Part shown: positions 1-10,300 of the stretch, piece after piece
How the letters are laid out: every line of letters starts with the position of its first letter
How positions within the stretch are numbered: the first letter of the stretch is position 1
Assembly: GCA_002506755.1 (NCBI GenBank)
Contig: DAYD01000013.1
Coordinates: forward strand, 109,625 to 173,624
Reading direction: 5' to 3'
From: Euryarchaeota archaeon UBA462
GTDB lineage: Archaea > Thermoplasmatota > Poseidoniia > Poseidoniales > Thalassarchaeaceae
Length of the DNA stretch: 64,000 bases
The notes under the pieces: model-generated
Seen by the model: the letters and a program-made list of their open reading frames with translations, nothing else
Told to the model about the DNA's origin: nothing
Databases searched by the model: none
Program-made: the position numbers and the translations under genes

Positions 1-95
1 TCTTTCTTCATCACTTAACATAGGTTTACGACTTAACTTTGCCTTATAAATGATCATATAAAGAAAATTAACATCGAAAACACCTATTGTACTTC

Positions 96-1088
96 TTATT
101 GGTAGACCCTCACTCCATCAGAACCAAGTTTTGACCTAAGCGGAATACCTCCCGATACCTCGATAGCTTCTGAGACCCTGTCTGGGTCATGAGTCAGAGC
201 AACCATACAACCACCCCCTCCCGCACCGGTTAATTTTGCACCAAGTGAGTAAGGTCTTGAAGCCTCAACCATCCGATCGAGATCAGGCGTGCTAACCTCT
301 AATTTTTGTAACTTTTCGTGACAAGTATCCATGGCGATTCCAAGAGCTTCTAAATTACCAGCAGATAGTGCGGTAAGTCCTGCATTAGTAATATTTGCAA
401 TTGCCTTCATTTCCTCAATCTTCTGTGGTATTTCTCTAATCAGGCTGGCCACTTTGGCGACCATTCTTCCCGTGGGCGAGCCAACTCCGGAGTATCCAAT
501 CACCAGCCATGCATCGCTAATTCCTTCTGGTATGTCGACCACATTTATTGCCCATTTCCTCTTTCCCTCCGGGGTTTCAAGACTAGTATCGAACACATGC
601 CTCGTTCCTGGTACCCTAGCTCCTGAAACTACTACACAACCCCCTAATGCGCTGGTGGCAGTATCCGTAGGGCTTGCCCTACCCTTCTGAGCAGTAGCTT
701 CGGCAGAATGTGCTAATTTGGCCATCTTTATTGGATCCAGATCTTCGCCTGGGTAAATTTGCATGTGCATGGCAGCACCAAATGCATTTGAGAGTGCTGC
801 CGAAGACCCCATGCCAGCAGCCGAAAATAAGTCACTCTCTACCTCTATGTCCAATGGTTTTCCCGAATAACTGTATACATTTTGTATTATATGGGCAATG
901 TGAGGGTGTTGAGACGGATCAAAATAAGATCCTCCCAGTTTCCACTCATCGGACTCTCTCAGGGATACAGTGACTCCTTGGTCAACTGCAACCGCTACTG
1001 CAGGATGTCCAAAAACAACAGCATGCTCACCGAAAAGAATGCACTTTCCCGGGGCGAAGGCTCTGGCCATATTCTTTGGCTGACCCAT
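96..1088 (-). CDS. mvk: Mevalonate kinase (GHMP family)
   Basis: Cytosolic enzyme that phosphorylates mevalonate with ATP, an early step toward the isoprenoid chains of archaeal lipids. Three GHMP motifs are visible in 330 aa: the N-terminal APGKCILFGEHAVV (residues 12-25), the ATP loop AAGMGSSAALSNA (90-102) with a TDTATSALGG segment carrying the likely catalytic Asp142, and the C-terminal glycine loop LTGAGGGGCMVAL. The length is normal for the archaeal enzyme. It is divergent from the Fe-S oxidoreductase gene on the plus strand. The ATG at 1088 is used; an in-frame ATG at 1070 (MARAFAPGK) is an equally plausible start. No other isoprenoid gene is beside it in the window. Confidence 0.93.
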   Translation of the reverse strand: MGQPKNMARAFAPGKCILFGEHAVVFGHPAVAVAVDQGVTVSLRESDEWKLGGSYFDPSQHPHIAHIIQNVYSYSGKPLDIEVESDLFSAAGMGSSAALSNAFGAAMHMQIYPGEDLDPIKMAKLAHSAEATAQKGRASPTDTATSALGGCVVVSGARVPGTRHVFDTSLETPEGKRKWAINVVDIPEGISDAWLVIGYSGVGSPTGRMVAKVASLIREIPQKIEEMKAIANITNAGLTALSAGNLEALGIAMDTCHEKLQKLEVSTPDLDRMVEASRPYSLGAKLTGAGGGGCMVALTHDPDRVSEAIEVSGGIPLRSKLGSDGVRVYQ

Positions 1089-1109
1089 TAGGCCATGAGG
1101 GTTGGCCTA
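1089..1109. promoter_or_regulatory. 7-bp inverted repeat before mevalonate kinase
   Basis: TAGGCCA and TGGCCTA are perfect inverted arms separated by 7 nt, directly abutting the mevalonate kinase start in the divergent gap. This could be a regulator site or chance; no TATA box is clear on this side. Confidence 0.3.
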
Positions 1110-1152
1110 CCATCCGGTTGATTCAAGGGCTTATTGGCTATCGCAGCACTAT

Positions 1153-1164
1153 CAGGTTAACCTG
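1153..1164. promoter_or_regulatory. 12-bp perfect palindrome at the start of the Fe-S oxidoreductase gene
   Basis: CAGGTTAACCTG is a perfect palindrome whose last base is the G of the GTG start codon. Its position at a probable 5' end makes an operator possible. A weak AT-rich element (TTATTGGCTATC) lies about 25 nt upstream. Confidence 0.3.
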
Positions 1165-3179
1165 TGCGAGGAGTCCCCGTGGAACACCCTCTTTTGCAAA
1201 CATACGGCCCTTTGGATGGATGGATGATCCTCCTTGTTATGGGCGGAGCATCAATTGGATTCTTTGTCTACCAAGTCTCCAAAGCCACAAGACTTGTTTT
1301 AATCGGATCATCTGACTCTAGATTTGATGCTTGGGGGCCGAGGATGGTTGAGTTCGTAATTGGGTGGTTAGGTCAAAAGAAGGTACTCAGAGACAGGGTT
1401 GTAGGAACAATGCACGTCCTCATGTTCTGGGGGTTTCTAATGCTAGCTTCAGATATGCTCGATTTAGCCACCGCTAATGCGTTTTCAGGTAAGATTCTAC
1501 CCGATATTCTAGTTGGACCTTGGAACGGAATGGTAGAGCTAGGATATACGATGGCACTGATAGGGTGCGTGGCCGCATTGCTCAGGAGGGTAGTTTTCAC
1601 TCCTGTCAAACTCAAAGGCAAGTCCCAACTTGAGGGGAATGTAATACTCCTACTGATCTTCACAATCACTACAACATCGTTCATGATTGAGTCAAAGGAG
1701 GACCCAAGTCGCTTGTGGGAACCGATCGGTTACCAAGTCGGGCAACATGGTCTGGAGGACAGTACAGTAGTAATCGCATATTGGCTCCATATGTTGGCAA
1801 TCTCAGTATTCTTGTTCCTTATCCCGCTATCAAAGCATATGCACTTAGTGATGGCGGTTCCAAACGTCTTCTTCCATGATACTGGACCTAGTGCAAAAAT
1901 GAGACCTCTGGCTACCGATGATGATGGTAAGGCAATACCACTAGAAGAATTGGACATCGACTCCTTTGGAGTCAGTACCTACACACAATACACATGGAGA
2001 CAACTAATCGACGGGTGGTCATGCACGTCATGTGCTAGATGTCAGGATGTTTGCCCGGCATACGCTTCTGGAAAAAGTCTGAATCCAATGCAAGTAATTC
2101 ATGATGTCAGAAATTACGCAAACGATCATGCACCCTTGCTACTGAAGGGCGAGACTCCGGAGGAAACTATGATGGAGAGGATTACTGATGAGGCAGTTTG
2201 GGCATGTACAACTTGTAATGCATGTGTGGATGTTTGCCCACTCTACATTGAACACGTCCCCAAGCTCACGGATCTTAGAAGGAACGCAATGATGGAGACT
2301 ATGGAGTATCCAGAAATCCTGAATACGGCCATGGGCAATATAGAATCAGCTTCAAACCCATATGGATTTGGAGAGCATGAGAGGGCCGATTGGGCTGCTG
2401 ATCTTGATGTGAAAGTAGGTGAACCAGCCGAGTACATCTACTTTGTTGGTTGTGCTGCAAGCTTCGATGAGAGGAATCAGAAGGTAGCGAGATCTACCAT
2501 CTCGTTGCTAAAGGAGGCAGGTCTTGACGTTGGAATCCTAGGAATGCAAGAAGGTTGTTCCGGAGATCCTGCTAGAAGAGCAGGAAATGAATACCTGTTT
2601 CAGATGCTTGCAGAGACAAACATGATGACATTTCAAGAGTTGGGTGTGAAGAGAATTATTGCCTCTTGCCCACATTGCTTCCATACTCTAGGAAAGGAGT
2701 ATGCAGATTACGGGGGAGAAGATCTTGAAGTGTTCCACCACACAGAGATACTGTCAAAGCTACAGGAAGAAGCGAAGCTACCCTATCTTGGAGATGTCCA
2801 AGGGGATGATGAAAGGTCAATTACGTTCCACGACCCATGCTACCTTGGAAGGATTGGTGGGATCATCGAAGAACCTAGGAATGTTATCAGTGGAGTCGAT
2901 GTAGAACCAGAGAGACATGGCCAAGACTCTTTTTGCTGTGGAGCAGGAGGAGCTCAGATGTGGATGGAGGAGGATTCAGACAAGAGGGTGAATGTGATTA
3001 GGGCAGAGGAGCTTTCCGATACTGGCTGCGATACCGTAGCTGTTGGGTGCCCGTTCTGTTCGGTAATGGTAAAGGATGGCCTTGATGCAATTGGATCAGA
3101 GATGGAGGTATTGGACGTGGCTGAGATATTGTGGGAGCAGATTAAGAAACGAGATGACGAGATTCATGGCAAGGCCTAG
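1164..3179 (+). CDS. Membrane Fe-S oxidoreductase, HdrDE-like (ETF:quinone oxidoreductase type)
   Basis: A 671-aa fusion. The N-terminal ~230 residues hold several hydrophobic helices like the cytochrome-b subunit NarI/HdrE. A double 4Fe-4S ferredoxin domain follows, with CTSCARCQDVCP at about 287 and CTTCNACVDVCP at about 348. Two HdrD-type cysteine-rich CCG domains come last (CPHCFHT, HDPCYLGR, FCCGAGG, GCPFCSVM). This architecture matches the membrane proteins proposed to pass electrons from electron-transfer flavoprotein to (mena)quinone, and resembles methanogen HdrDE. No etf genes lie next to it, so the partner is inferred. The start is a GTG preceded by a palindrome. Alternatives are a lactate- or glycerol-oxidising GlpC-type subunit. 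Confidence 0.8.
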   Translation: MRGVPVEHPLLQTYGPLDGWMILLVMGGASIGFFVYQVSKATRLVLIGSSDSRFDAWGPRMVEFVIGWLGQKKVLRDRVVGTMHVLMFWGFLMLASDMLDLATANAFSGKILPDILVGPWNGMVELGYTMALIGCVAALLRRVVFTPVKLKGKSQLEGNVILLLIFTITTTSFMIESKEDPSRLWEPIGYQVGQHGLEDSTVVIAYWLHMLAISVFLFLIPLSKHMHLVMAVPNVFFHDTGPSAKMRPLATDDDGKAIPLEELDIDSFGVSTYTQYTWRQLIDGWSCTSCARCQDVCPAYASGKSLNPMQVIHDVRNYANDHAPLLLKGETPEETMMERITDEAVWACTTCNACVDVCPLYIEHVPKLTDLRRNAMMETMEYPEILNTAMGNIESASNPYGFGEHERADWAADLDVKVGEPAEYIYFVGCAASFDERNQKVARSTISLLKEAGLDVGILGMQEGCSGDPARRAGNEYLFQMLAETNMMTFQELGVKRIIASCPHCFHTLGKEYADYGGEDLEVFHHTEILSKLQEEAKLPYLGDVQGDDERSITFHDPCYLGRIGGIIEEPRNVISGVDVEPERHGQDSFCCGAGGAQMWMEEDSDKRVNVIRAEELSDTGCDTVAVGCPFCSVMVKDGLDAIGSEMEVLDVAEILWEQIKKRDDEIHGKA

Positions 3180-3228
3180 CAGAGCTCATGATAGCGATTA
3201 TGATAAGTCATTAGTATAGCCCGTAGCT

Positions 3229-3633
3229 ATGGCAGAGCATTTCACCATGATGGGTCAGACAGTCCCTAGAATCGCAATCATTCAAGGCTCAATACTTTCC
3301 GCTTGGGGCGCTTTAGCTTATTTTGCCCAGTCAGCTGACCCACCATCAATCACTGCATTAATTCCAGCATTCATGGGGCTTCCAATGATAATTTTGGGCG
3401 TTTTGTCCCAAATTAATGATGCCAACAGGCACCATTACATGCACGCATCAATGATTCTAGCTCTATTGATGGCTCTAGGAGGGTCGAGATTAGCACTTGG
3501 GTGGTCTGACATGTCAGGACTCGCACTAATCTCCCATTTATTCCTACTAATAGGTGGGATTTCATTCATAGTGATTGGGGTGATGTCTTTCAGGCATGCC
3601 CGTCTTATGCGGGAGTCGGCGGTGAATGAATGA
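3229..3633 (+). CDS. Small four-helix membrane protein, unknown function
   Basis: 134 aa with about four hydrophobic segments (residues ~14-32, 42-60, 73-90, 98-119) and a short basic C-terminus (RHARLMRES). No enzymatic motif is visible and I do not recognise the family. It overlaps the next gene by ATGA, so the two are probably co-translated; this is the only hint about role. An AT-rich element TTATGATAA sits about 25 nt before the ATG and may be its promoter. Confidence 0.7.
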   Translation: MAEHFTMMGQTVPRIAIIQGSILSAWGALAYFAQSADPPSITALIPAFMGLPMIILGVLSQINDANRHHYMHASMILALLMALGGSRLALGWSDMSGLALISHLFLLIGGISFIVIGVMSFRHARLMRESAVNE

Positions 3634-4331
3634 AGCCAGTGATTGGAATCACTTGCTTCATTCGAGACACGGTTGTTAGCACTGCATTTGGCAATTGGGA
3701 GAGGCATGCAGCCGTACTCCCATCCGCATACATATCAGTGATCAATAAAGCAGGTGGAATCCCATTAATTATTCCGCCAGCAGGGGACATGACTCAGATT
3801 CTTGACAGTATTGAAGGATTATTAGTTTCAGGTGGCCCGGACATATCTCCATCTAACTACAATCAGGAACCGGGAGAAATGACAAAGGAGTTTTTCCAGG
3901 AGCAAGATGATGCCGAGCTTGGATTGATTCATGGCGCATTGGAAAGGGATATGCCAATTCTTGGAATATGTAGAGGTATGCAAATCCTTAGTGTTGCTCA
4001 TGGAGGGTCCATGTATCAGCATCTGGACACAACACCAGGTCACGAGGGTCATGGGGCATTTGACGGAGGAACCTCAGATCATGGTGTGGAGGTAGTCGAG
4101 GGATCTTTACTGCATAGCCTAATGGGCAAGTCAGTGATTGTAAACTCCGCACATCATCAAGGAGTCTCTGACCCTGGGTCACTCTCAATATCGGCCATCG
4201 CAGAGCACGATGGCCTCATAGAAGCCGTAGAAAGGGACGACAAAAGATTCTGCCTCGGTGTTCAATGGCACCCTGAGAGAATAGATCATGGCCCATTGTT
4301 CACAAAGTTTGTAGAAACGGCGAGGGGTTGA
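3630..4331 (+). CDS. Class I glutamine amidotransferase-like hydrolase (peptidase C26, PuuD-like)
   Basis: 233 aa with the full gamma-glutamyl hydrolase signature: VSGGPDISP near residue 67, the nucleophile elbow GICRGMQ with Cys114, and the His-Glu pair in GVQWHPERID near the C-terminus. Family members split gamma-glutamyl bonds, for example gamma-glutamyl-GABA in polyamine breakdown, in the cytosol. The triad appears intact. No polyamine genes are adjacent, so the substrate is unknown. It overlaps the membrane protein upstream and is 27 bp from cysS, suggesting one transcription unit. Confidence 0.87.
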   Translation: MKPVIGITCFIRDTVVSTAFGNWERHAAVLPSAYISVINKAGGIPLIIPPAGDMTQILDSIEGLLVSGGPDISPSNYNQEPGEMTKEFFQEQDDAELGLIHGALERDMPILGICRGMQILSVAHGGSMYQHLDTTPGHEGHGAFDGGTSDHGVEVVEGSLLHSLMGKSVIVNSAHHQGVSDPGSLSISAIAEHDGLIEAVERDDKRFCLGVQWHPERIDHGPLFTKFVETARG

Positions 4332-4358
4332 TGTTGGGAACTCCCCTCCACTAGTCCA

Positions 4359-5792
4359 GTGACACAGAGAGTATACGACACAAGATCAAGGTCAAAAAGA
4401 GACCTTGTCACTCTAGAGGAGGGAAAACTAGGGCTATATGCATGCGGAATAACTCCTTACTCTCCCAGTCACATCGGACATGCAAGGCAAGCTATATCTT
4501 TCGACATAATAGTCAGATGGCTCAGGAAGAGCGGATACGAGGTCAATTACATAACCAACTTTACTGACGTCGATGATAAAATAATCTCTGCTGCTAATGA
4601 GGAAGGCATTGACTTCCTAGAGCTCGCAAACAGATATATTTCTGATTACTTTAACTGTATGGACGCATTAAACGTGATCCGTGCGGATGCCTATCCTAGG
4701 GTCACAGAGACTATTCCTGAAATAATCTCTATGGTTTCCGATCTTCTTGAAAAGGGATATGCATACGAGGGAGGTGATGGTGTATACTTCGAAATCGAAA
4801 CATCTCCTGAGAAGTACGGGCAGCTTACTGGTCAAACGTTAGAAATGGTCCGAGCTGGAGCCGGCGGGAGAGTGGATAAGACTGGATCTGGAAAGAGAGA
4901 CCACAGAGATTTCGCTCTATGGAAGATGGCAAAGCCTGGAGAGCCATCTTGGGATAGCCCTTGGGGAGCTGGTAGACCGGGGTGGCATATTGAGTGTTCT
5001 GCCATGTCTCTGAAGCATCTCGGCGAGAGGTTCGACATCCACGGCGGTGGGTCAGATTTGATTTTCCCTCACCATGAAGCTGAGATATTCCAATCAGAGT
5101 GTTGTCTGGGCCATGATCCAGTTGTACAATACTGGATCCATAATGGAATGGTTAATGTGGAAGGAGAGAAAATGAGCAAGTCTCTAGGTAATTTCTGGAC
5201 AATATCAGACGCCCTTGAGAAGATTGACCCCCTAGTTCTAAGATATTCCCTAATTAACGCACCTTACAGGCAGCCAATGGATTTTAATCAAGTGATGCTG
5301 GAAGATGCAAAGTCACATCACAGCAGATTATTGACATGCTACGGTGAAGGACTTTCGACGGTAGGGAAAATGGATTGGAGTGAAAATACATTTCTGTTAG
5401 AATGTTCTAATAGCCTGGAAAAAGGGATGAATGACGACTTTAACACAAGGACGGCACTAGTCGAGGTTCAATCCGTGACTAAGCGACTCAGATCTCTCTT
5501 GGATTCTGGAGGCAAGAAAGAAGAAATCGGTGAGTATACAGGATGGATAGGTGAGTACGCAGGAGAGGTTTTGGGTCTGCTCCCTAAAGACTCTGGAGTC
5601 CTTTCTACGTTGAAAAGCTCCGAGAGTAAACTCTCAGACATTGCACCAATGGTGGAAGACCTCCTCTCGAAGAGGGAAAAGGCGAGGGCTTCCAAGGACT
5701 GGGCTCTTGCGGACGAGATTAGAGATGAGTTATCTGAGGCTGGAGTTATTGTCGAAGACGGGTCCAACGGAGTCACTTGGCGTCTGAAATGA
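4359..5792 (+). CDS. cysS: Cysteinyl-tRNA synthetase
   Basis: Charges tRNA-Cys with cysteine. The 477-aa length is typical for this class I synthetase. The zinc cysteine is C29 (YACGITPYSP), followed by the HIGH box SHIGHAR (37-43). The tRNA/zinc motif WHIECSAMS and an HHEAE segment are present, and KMSKS is at 271-275. The start is GTG; no in-frame ATG lies nearby, and the HIGH box distance fits. Adjacent to the amidotransferase, with no functional link apparent. The presence of CysRS shows direct charging of cysteine, not only the methanogen SepRS/SepCysS route. Confidence 0.96.
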   Translation: MTQRVYDTRSRSKRDLVTLEEGKLGLYACGITPYSPSHIGHARQAISFDIIVRWLRKSGYEVNYITNFTDVDDKIISAANEEGIDFLELANRYISDYFNCMDALNVIRADAYPRVTETIPEIISMVSDLLEKGYAYEGGDGVYFEIETSPEKYGQLTGQTLEMVRAGAGGRVDKTGSGKRDHRDFALWKMAKPGEPSWDSPWGAGRPGWHIECSAMSLKHLGERFDIHGGGSDLIFPHHEAEIFQSECCLGHDPVVQYWIHNGMVNVEGEKMSKSLGNFWTISDALEKIDPLVLRYSLINAPYRQPMDFNQVMLEDAKSHHSRLLTCYGEGLSTVGKMDWSENTFLLECSNSLEKGMNDDFNTRTALVEVQSVTKRLRSLLDSGGKKEEIGEYTGWIGEYAGEVLGLLPKDSGVLSTLKSSESKLSDIAPMVEDLLSKREKARASKDWALADEIRDELSEAGVIVEDGSNGVTWRLK

Positions 5793-5805
5793 GTTGTGAA
5801 AGTGC

Positions 5806-5813
5806 GATATATC
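5806..5813 (+). promoter_or_regulatory. TATA box for the BNR lipoprotein gene
   Basis: GATATATC is centred about 24 nt upstream of the ATG at 5833, the spacing expected for a leaderless archaeal mRNA starting at the codon itself. Confidence 0.5.
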
Positions 5814-5832
5814 ACCGACACATACGACGATT

Positions 5833-7260
5833 ATGCATCGGGGTGTTCCCACCAGAGCCATGACCTCTTTGACAATTGCGCTTCTTGTCATTCTGCCGGG
5901 TTGTTTAGAGGAAGTAATCCCCTCTGAGGAATCAATCAATTGGGACGAGGGGTATTATCTGATTGACCCAAGTTCACACGAGGATCCAAGAAACTTCACA
6001 GTAGCAGACCCATTTCAAAACCAGACTTGGGGTAACGCGACATGGACTGTTTTCGGGAATGAGCACGGTGGGAACTGCTGCGAGCACTATCTAGCAGCCA
6101 CCAAGGAGGGTTGGATACTCAACTTTGGAGGGGAGTATCCTACATGGTCGGAGGATCGTGGATTAACTTGGAAAGAATACAGGCCTACGATTTTCTCCCA
6201 GCTTGGATGTAGGGAGTGGAAACCAACCGTTCCCGGACAAGAGGGTTTGGGAGAGGGTAGCATTGTTCAAGCAACGAACGGGGACTTGATCTCAATGGGT
6301 TGGTTCCCATATCCAAGCACTAGCGGTGCGGACCAGTTCTATGCATTCTTTTACGATGCCGAGGATGCTGAGTGGAGTTGGTGCTTCAACAGGACTCCAG
6401 AACCGTTCTATGATAGGTCTTGGCAGGTAGAGATTGTCGGCCCAATAAATGGGGGCTTATACGGGAACGGACCTTGGGCAAGTCTGGTAATTTCCAACTT
6501 TTGGCATCAAGTCCAAAACGTGGGTGGCCAACTTTCGACCGACGGTTTGAACTACGACTATTTCGGCTTCCCAGACAGGGACGACAACCTCGATATCATG
6601 GAGGTTGACTTAAATCCTCAGGATTTGGGTCAGGAGTGGGACTTCACCAAGCCACATAAGGAAATGAGGGCCTTTCCAGTCCCTTCCGGAGGACTCTATT
6701 TTCCAAACTACTTCATTGACGGGAGTGATGCATATCTTGACACTTCTCTTAATTGGTGGACTGGTGTCACTATGAATGGCTCCTCCCTTCCTTCTCAGTA
6801 CTGCGCATTTGACTCTTCTACTGCATTGCACTGTGTAAGTTCAGCTGGAACTTCCCTGACACATATGCTCTCATGGGATGGGGGTGAATCATGGAGCAAC
6901 CAGACTTACAATCTTTCTGAAAGGGCCACTGATATAGAGGAGTGGGAGTTTCACTCAAGCGGTGTTCATGACCTGTTCGTTCTAAATGCCAGATTCCAGA
7001 GTGCCGAGGGGCCCGATGTGGATGTTGCCTACCATGTCAGAGGCTTCTCCGATAATCTGGAACCGGATATTATCACCTACTTGGGACAAGGAGATTTAGA
7101 TTCGACCTCTGGTGCTGGGAATGACATAAGGTTCGACTTTGCGAGTATGGGAATTTTACCAGACGGGGGCTCGTTTATTGCTTATCACGACTCAACAGAC
7201 CCCGATCCTTTGTTTGGCTTAGAAATGCAGCTCCCTCAGTCCTATATTCAGGAAATGTGA
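5833..7260 (+). CDS. Secreted lipoprotein with Asp-box (BNR) repeats
   Basis: 475 aa beginning with a basic N-region, a hydrophobic stretch and a lipobox ending LPGC (Cys24), so probably lipid-anchored outside the membrane. Two clear Asp-boxes, SEDRGLTW and SWDGGESW, are the hallmark of sialidase/BNR beta-propellers. Cysteines and N-glycosylation sequons (NQT, NAT, NFT) fit an exported protein. No sialidase arginine triad can be identified confidently, so a binding or glycan-related role is only a possibility. It has its own TATA box and lies convergent to ileS. Confidence 0.75.
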   Translation: MHRGVPTRAMTSLTIALLVILPGCLEEVIPSEESINWDEGYYLIDPSSHEDPRNFTVADPFQNQTWGNATWTVFGNEHGGNCCEHYLAATKEGWILNFGGEYPTWSEDRGLTWKEYRPTIFSQLGCREWKPTVPGQEGLGEGSIVQATNGDLISMGWFPYPSTSGADQFYAFFYDAEDAEWSWCFNRTPEPFYDRSWQVEIVGPINGGLYGNGPWASLVISNFWHQVQNVGGQLSTDGLNYDYFGFPDRDDNLDIMEVDLNPQDLGQEWDFTKPHKEMRAFPVPSGGLYFPNYFIDGSDAYLDTSLNWWTGVTMNGSSLPSQYCAFDSSTALHCVSSAGTSLTHMLSWDGGESWSNQTYNLSERATDIEEWEFHSSGVHDLFVLNARFQSAEGPDVDVAYHVRGFSDNLEPDIITYLGQGDLDSTSGAGNDIRFDFASMGILPDGGSFIAYHDSTDPDPLFGLEMQLPQSYIQEM

Positions 7261-7301
7261 TTCCATCAATTGCCACAATTTTGTCTTGAATAAGGGCCAT
7301 A

Positions 7302-10300
7302 TTACCGAATTTGGAAAGAGATTTTGCTACCATCAATTTCAAACTTGTCAAAATCAGATTTAGGATTCCCTTTGTTTAGTGAACTGTTTCCAGCCCTTGT
7401 TTCCGAAATCACGTGCTGCCAGTCTTCCATATTCAGGGTCACACCATCTACCCACACTGACAGGTTGATTGTATCCTCCACTTGAAGATCAAGCTCTTTC
7501 CTCTTCGCTTGAACCCTGCGGGTTATATCTCTCGCTATGCCCTTAGATAAGAGATCTTCATCAGTGTACATGTCCAAAACTATGGACACATCTCCTTCTT
7601 CCAGAGATAATGTCTGAGCCGCAAAACCCTCCTTCTCGACCCTCCTGATTTCTATATCTTCCATTGTAATCTCATATCCAGCTAAAGCCGCGATTCCCGC
7701 CTCTATCTCCAATAGCAGTGATTCGGGATCAGATTCGGAGAGCTCTGCAAGAACTGCTGGTAAGTCGGATCGGCATTTTCCACCCAGCACCTTTCTGTTT
7801 GGTTCTAGGACCATTTTTTGGAAGGACTCAAGATCCTCCTCAGAGTACAAATGTTCGACATTAAGCTCCTCTGCCAGAATATCACTGAAACGGGAAATGT
7901 CAGGTCCGCCGACCACCCAGCCAGTCCTGCAGGGGAGTCTCTGCCTTCTGCCAGCCTCCACCCGAATTCTTCTTCCCGCCTCAGCAAGAGACCTGACTAG
8001 CCTCATCTCTTGCTCTAGAGTCGAGTCCTTTGGCGGAAGGGATCGTTCAACTATATCGGATCCAACTGGCCAATCCGCTAAGTGTACTGATGATCCGGTT
8101 AGCTCTCTGTGTATATGATCGGGCATGAAAGGAGATACCGGAGACATTAGTCTGCAAACGATTAGTAAGACCTCGTGTAATGTGTGCTGGCAAGCCCTCT
8201 TGTCATTACTGTCGGCCTCGTCCCACAACCTCCTCCTAGATCTACGTACATACCAGTTCGAGAGATCATTTACAACGAAGTCCTCCAATCTTCTGCCTGC
8301 CTTGTGGAAGTCCCAGGAAACGAAGCTGGAGTGATAGCTATCAGCCATATCGGTTAACTTTGATAGCACCCACCTATCCAAAGGACTTCTTTCGGCCACC
8401 TCTACGAATCCCGAACCGTCTTCGGGGTCAAATCCATCTAAAGCCGCATAGTCAGCATGGAAGCGATAAACGTTCCATAACGTCAAGAACATCTTTGCAT
8501 AGGATTCTCTTACTCCATTCGGATCAAAATTTGTAGGCGACCATGGTGCACTTTGCGTGGTCATGTACCATCTGATTGAGTCAGCACCTTCTTTGTTGAA
8601 ATGACTCCATGGATCTACCACATTCCCCCTGGACTTGCTCATCTTCTTGCCGTCTTTGTCTAAAATATGCCCAAGAGATAGGCATCTTCGGAAGCACGGT
8701 TCGTCAAACACAGACGTAGCAACTGCCAGAAGTGAGTAAAACCACCCTCTTGTTTGATCCACAGCCTCGCAGATGTAGTCAACCGGAAACGACCCCTCAA
8801 AGAGCTCTTCGTTCTCAAATGGGTAGTGCCATTGGGCAAAAGAGGCACATCCTGAGTCGAACCAGCAATCCATGACGTAAGGCTCTCTAATCATCTCGCC
8901 AGAGCAGCCCTTCTGAGGGCACAAGAGCTTGACATCATCAACATACGGCCTATGAAGCTCAGGCGGGATTGGGGAGGAATCGGTCTTCATCGAGCTCATC
9001 TCCTCGATACTACCAACGCAATGTTCCGTTCCGCAGTCCGGGCAGATCCAAACAGGAATCGGGGTTCCCCAGTATCGTTCACGGCTAATAGCCCAATCCT
9101 TGATGTTGGAAAGCCATTCTCCCATCCTCTTGGTGCCTGTCCATTCAGGTGCCCATTCAACACTGGAATTGTGATTTAGTATCTGGTCCCTAACGGCTGT
9201 CATTCTAACAAACCAGCTATCCATCGCGTAATAGAGAAGAGGATGGTCTGTTCTCCAACAATGAGGATAGTCATGAGTGTACTCGTGCTCCCTGTAGAGA
9301 AGCCCTTGCGAATCTAAAAGATCGATAATTATATCATCGCAATCTTTCACATATCTGCCATCAAGAGATTCATGAACACCATCAACGAAGGCTCCATCCA
9401 TCCCTACGGTGTGCTGAGCAGGGAAACCAACCTCCATACCTAACCTGTAATCATCCTCCCCGTACATCACTGCCGTGTGGACAACTCCTGTGCCATCTGT
9501 AGTTGTCACAAAGTCAGCAGGAACTATTGTCCACGCGGTCTGTGAGTTGCCTTTCTCCACAGCTCCTGGAAAAAGGGGTGAGTAAGCCTTTCCAACAAGA
9601 TCTGAGCCGTTAAATTCCTCGATCACTTCAGCGTGGTTTCTGAGTACGCTTCCGATGAGATCCTTTGCGAGTATCAGCTCTTCACCAACTTGTGCCCCCC
9701 CTCTTCCTTCCCAAGAGTCTGAAGGAGGCTCTGTTATCCTAACTCTGCAATAGGTTAGTTCCGGCCCAACAGCCAGACCGACATTCCCGGGCAGAGTCCA
9801 AGGAGTTGTAGTCCATGCTAAGACTGCGGCGTCATCGCCTTCGATTCGAAACTTTACAAAAACAGCTGGCTCAGAGACTTCTTTGTAGCCCTGTGAAACC
9901 TCATGTGTGGAATAGCTGGTTCCTGTTTGGGGGCAGTATGGTAGAACTTTGTGGCCTCTGAATAGCAACCCCTTTTCGAACATCTGTTTCAAGGACCACC
10001 AAGCGGACTCGATATATTCGTCATGCAGAGTGACGTAAGGATCTTCCATGTCGACCCAGAAACCCATCCTTTCTGTCATTTCTCTCCAAGCTTCTTCGTA
10101 AGTCCACACACTCTCCTTGCACTTCTGATTGAACTCTTTCATCCCGAATTTTTCGATAGCTTCGTTCGACATCAGATTCAATTGTTTCTGGACTTCAATT
10201 TCCACAGGAAGGCCATGCGTATCCCAACCTCCTTTCCGTTCCACTACATGCCCCTCCATTGACTTCCATCGACATACCATATCCTTGAACAACCTGGAAA

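Noticed and set aside
1..95. Possible promoter or gene remnant at the left edge
   Set aside because: AT-rich with CTTATAAAT and CATATAAAG runs, but the neighbouring gene is outside the window, so orientation and role cannot be judged.
9830..9860. TTCGAA-containing stretches inside coding genes as tRNA T-loops (also near 22105 and 43190)
   Set aside because: No pairing acceptor, D or anticodon arms could be built around them; all lie within conserved coding sequence.
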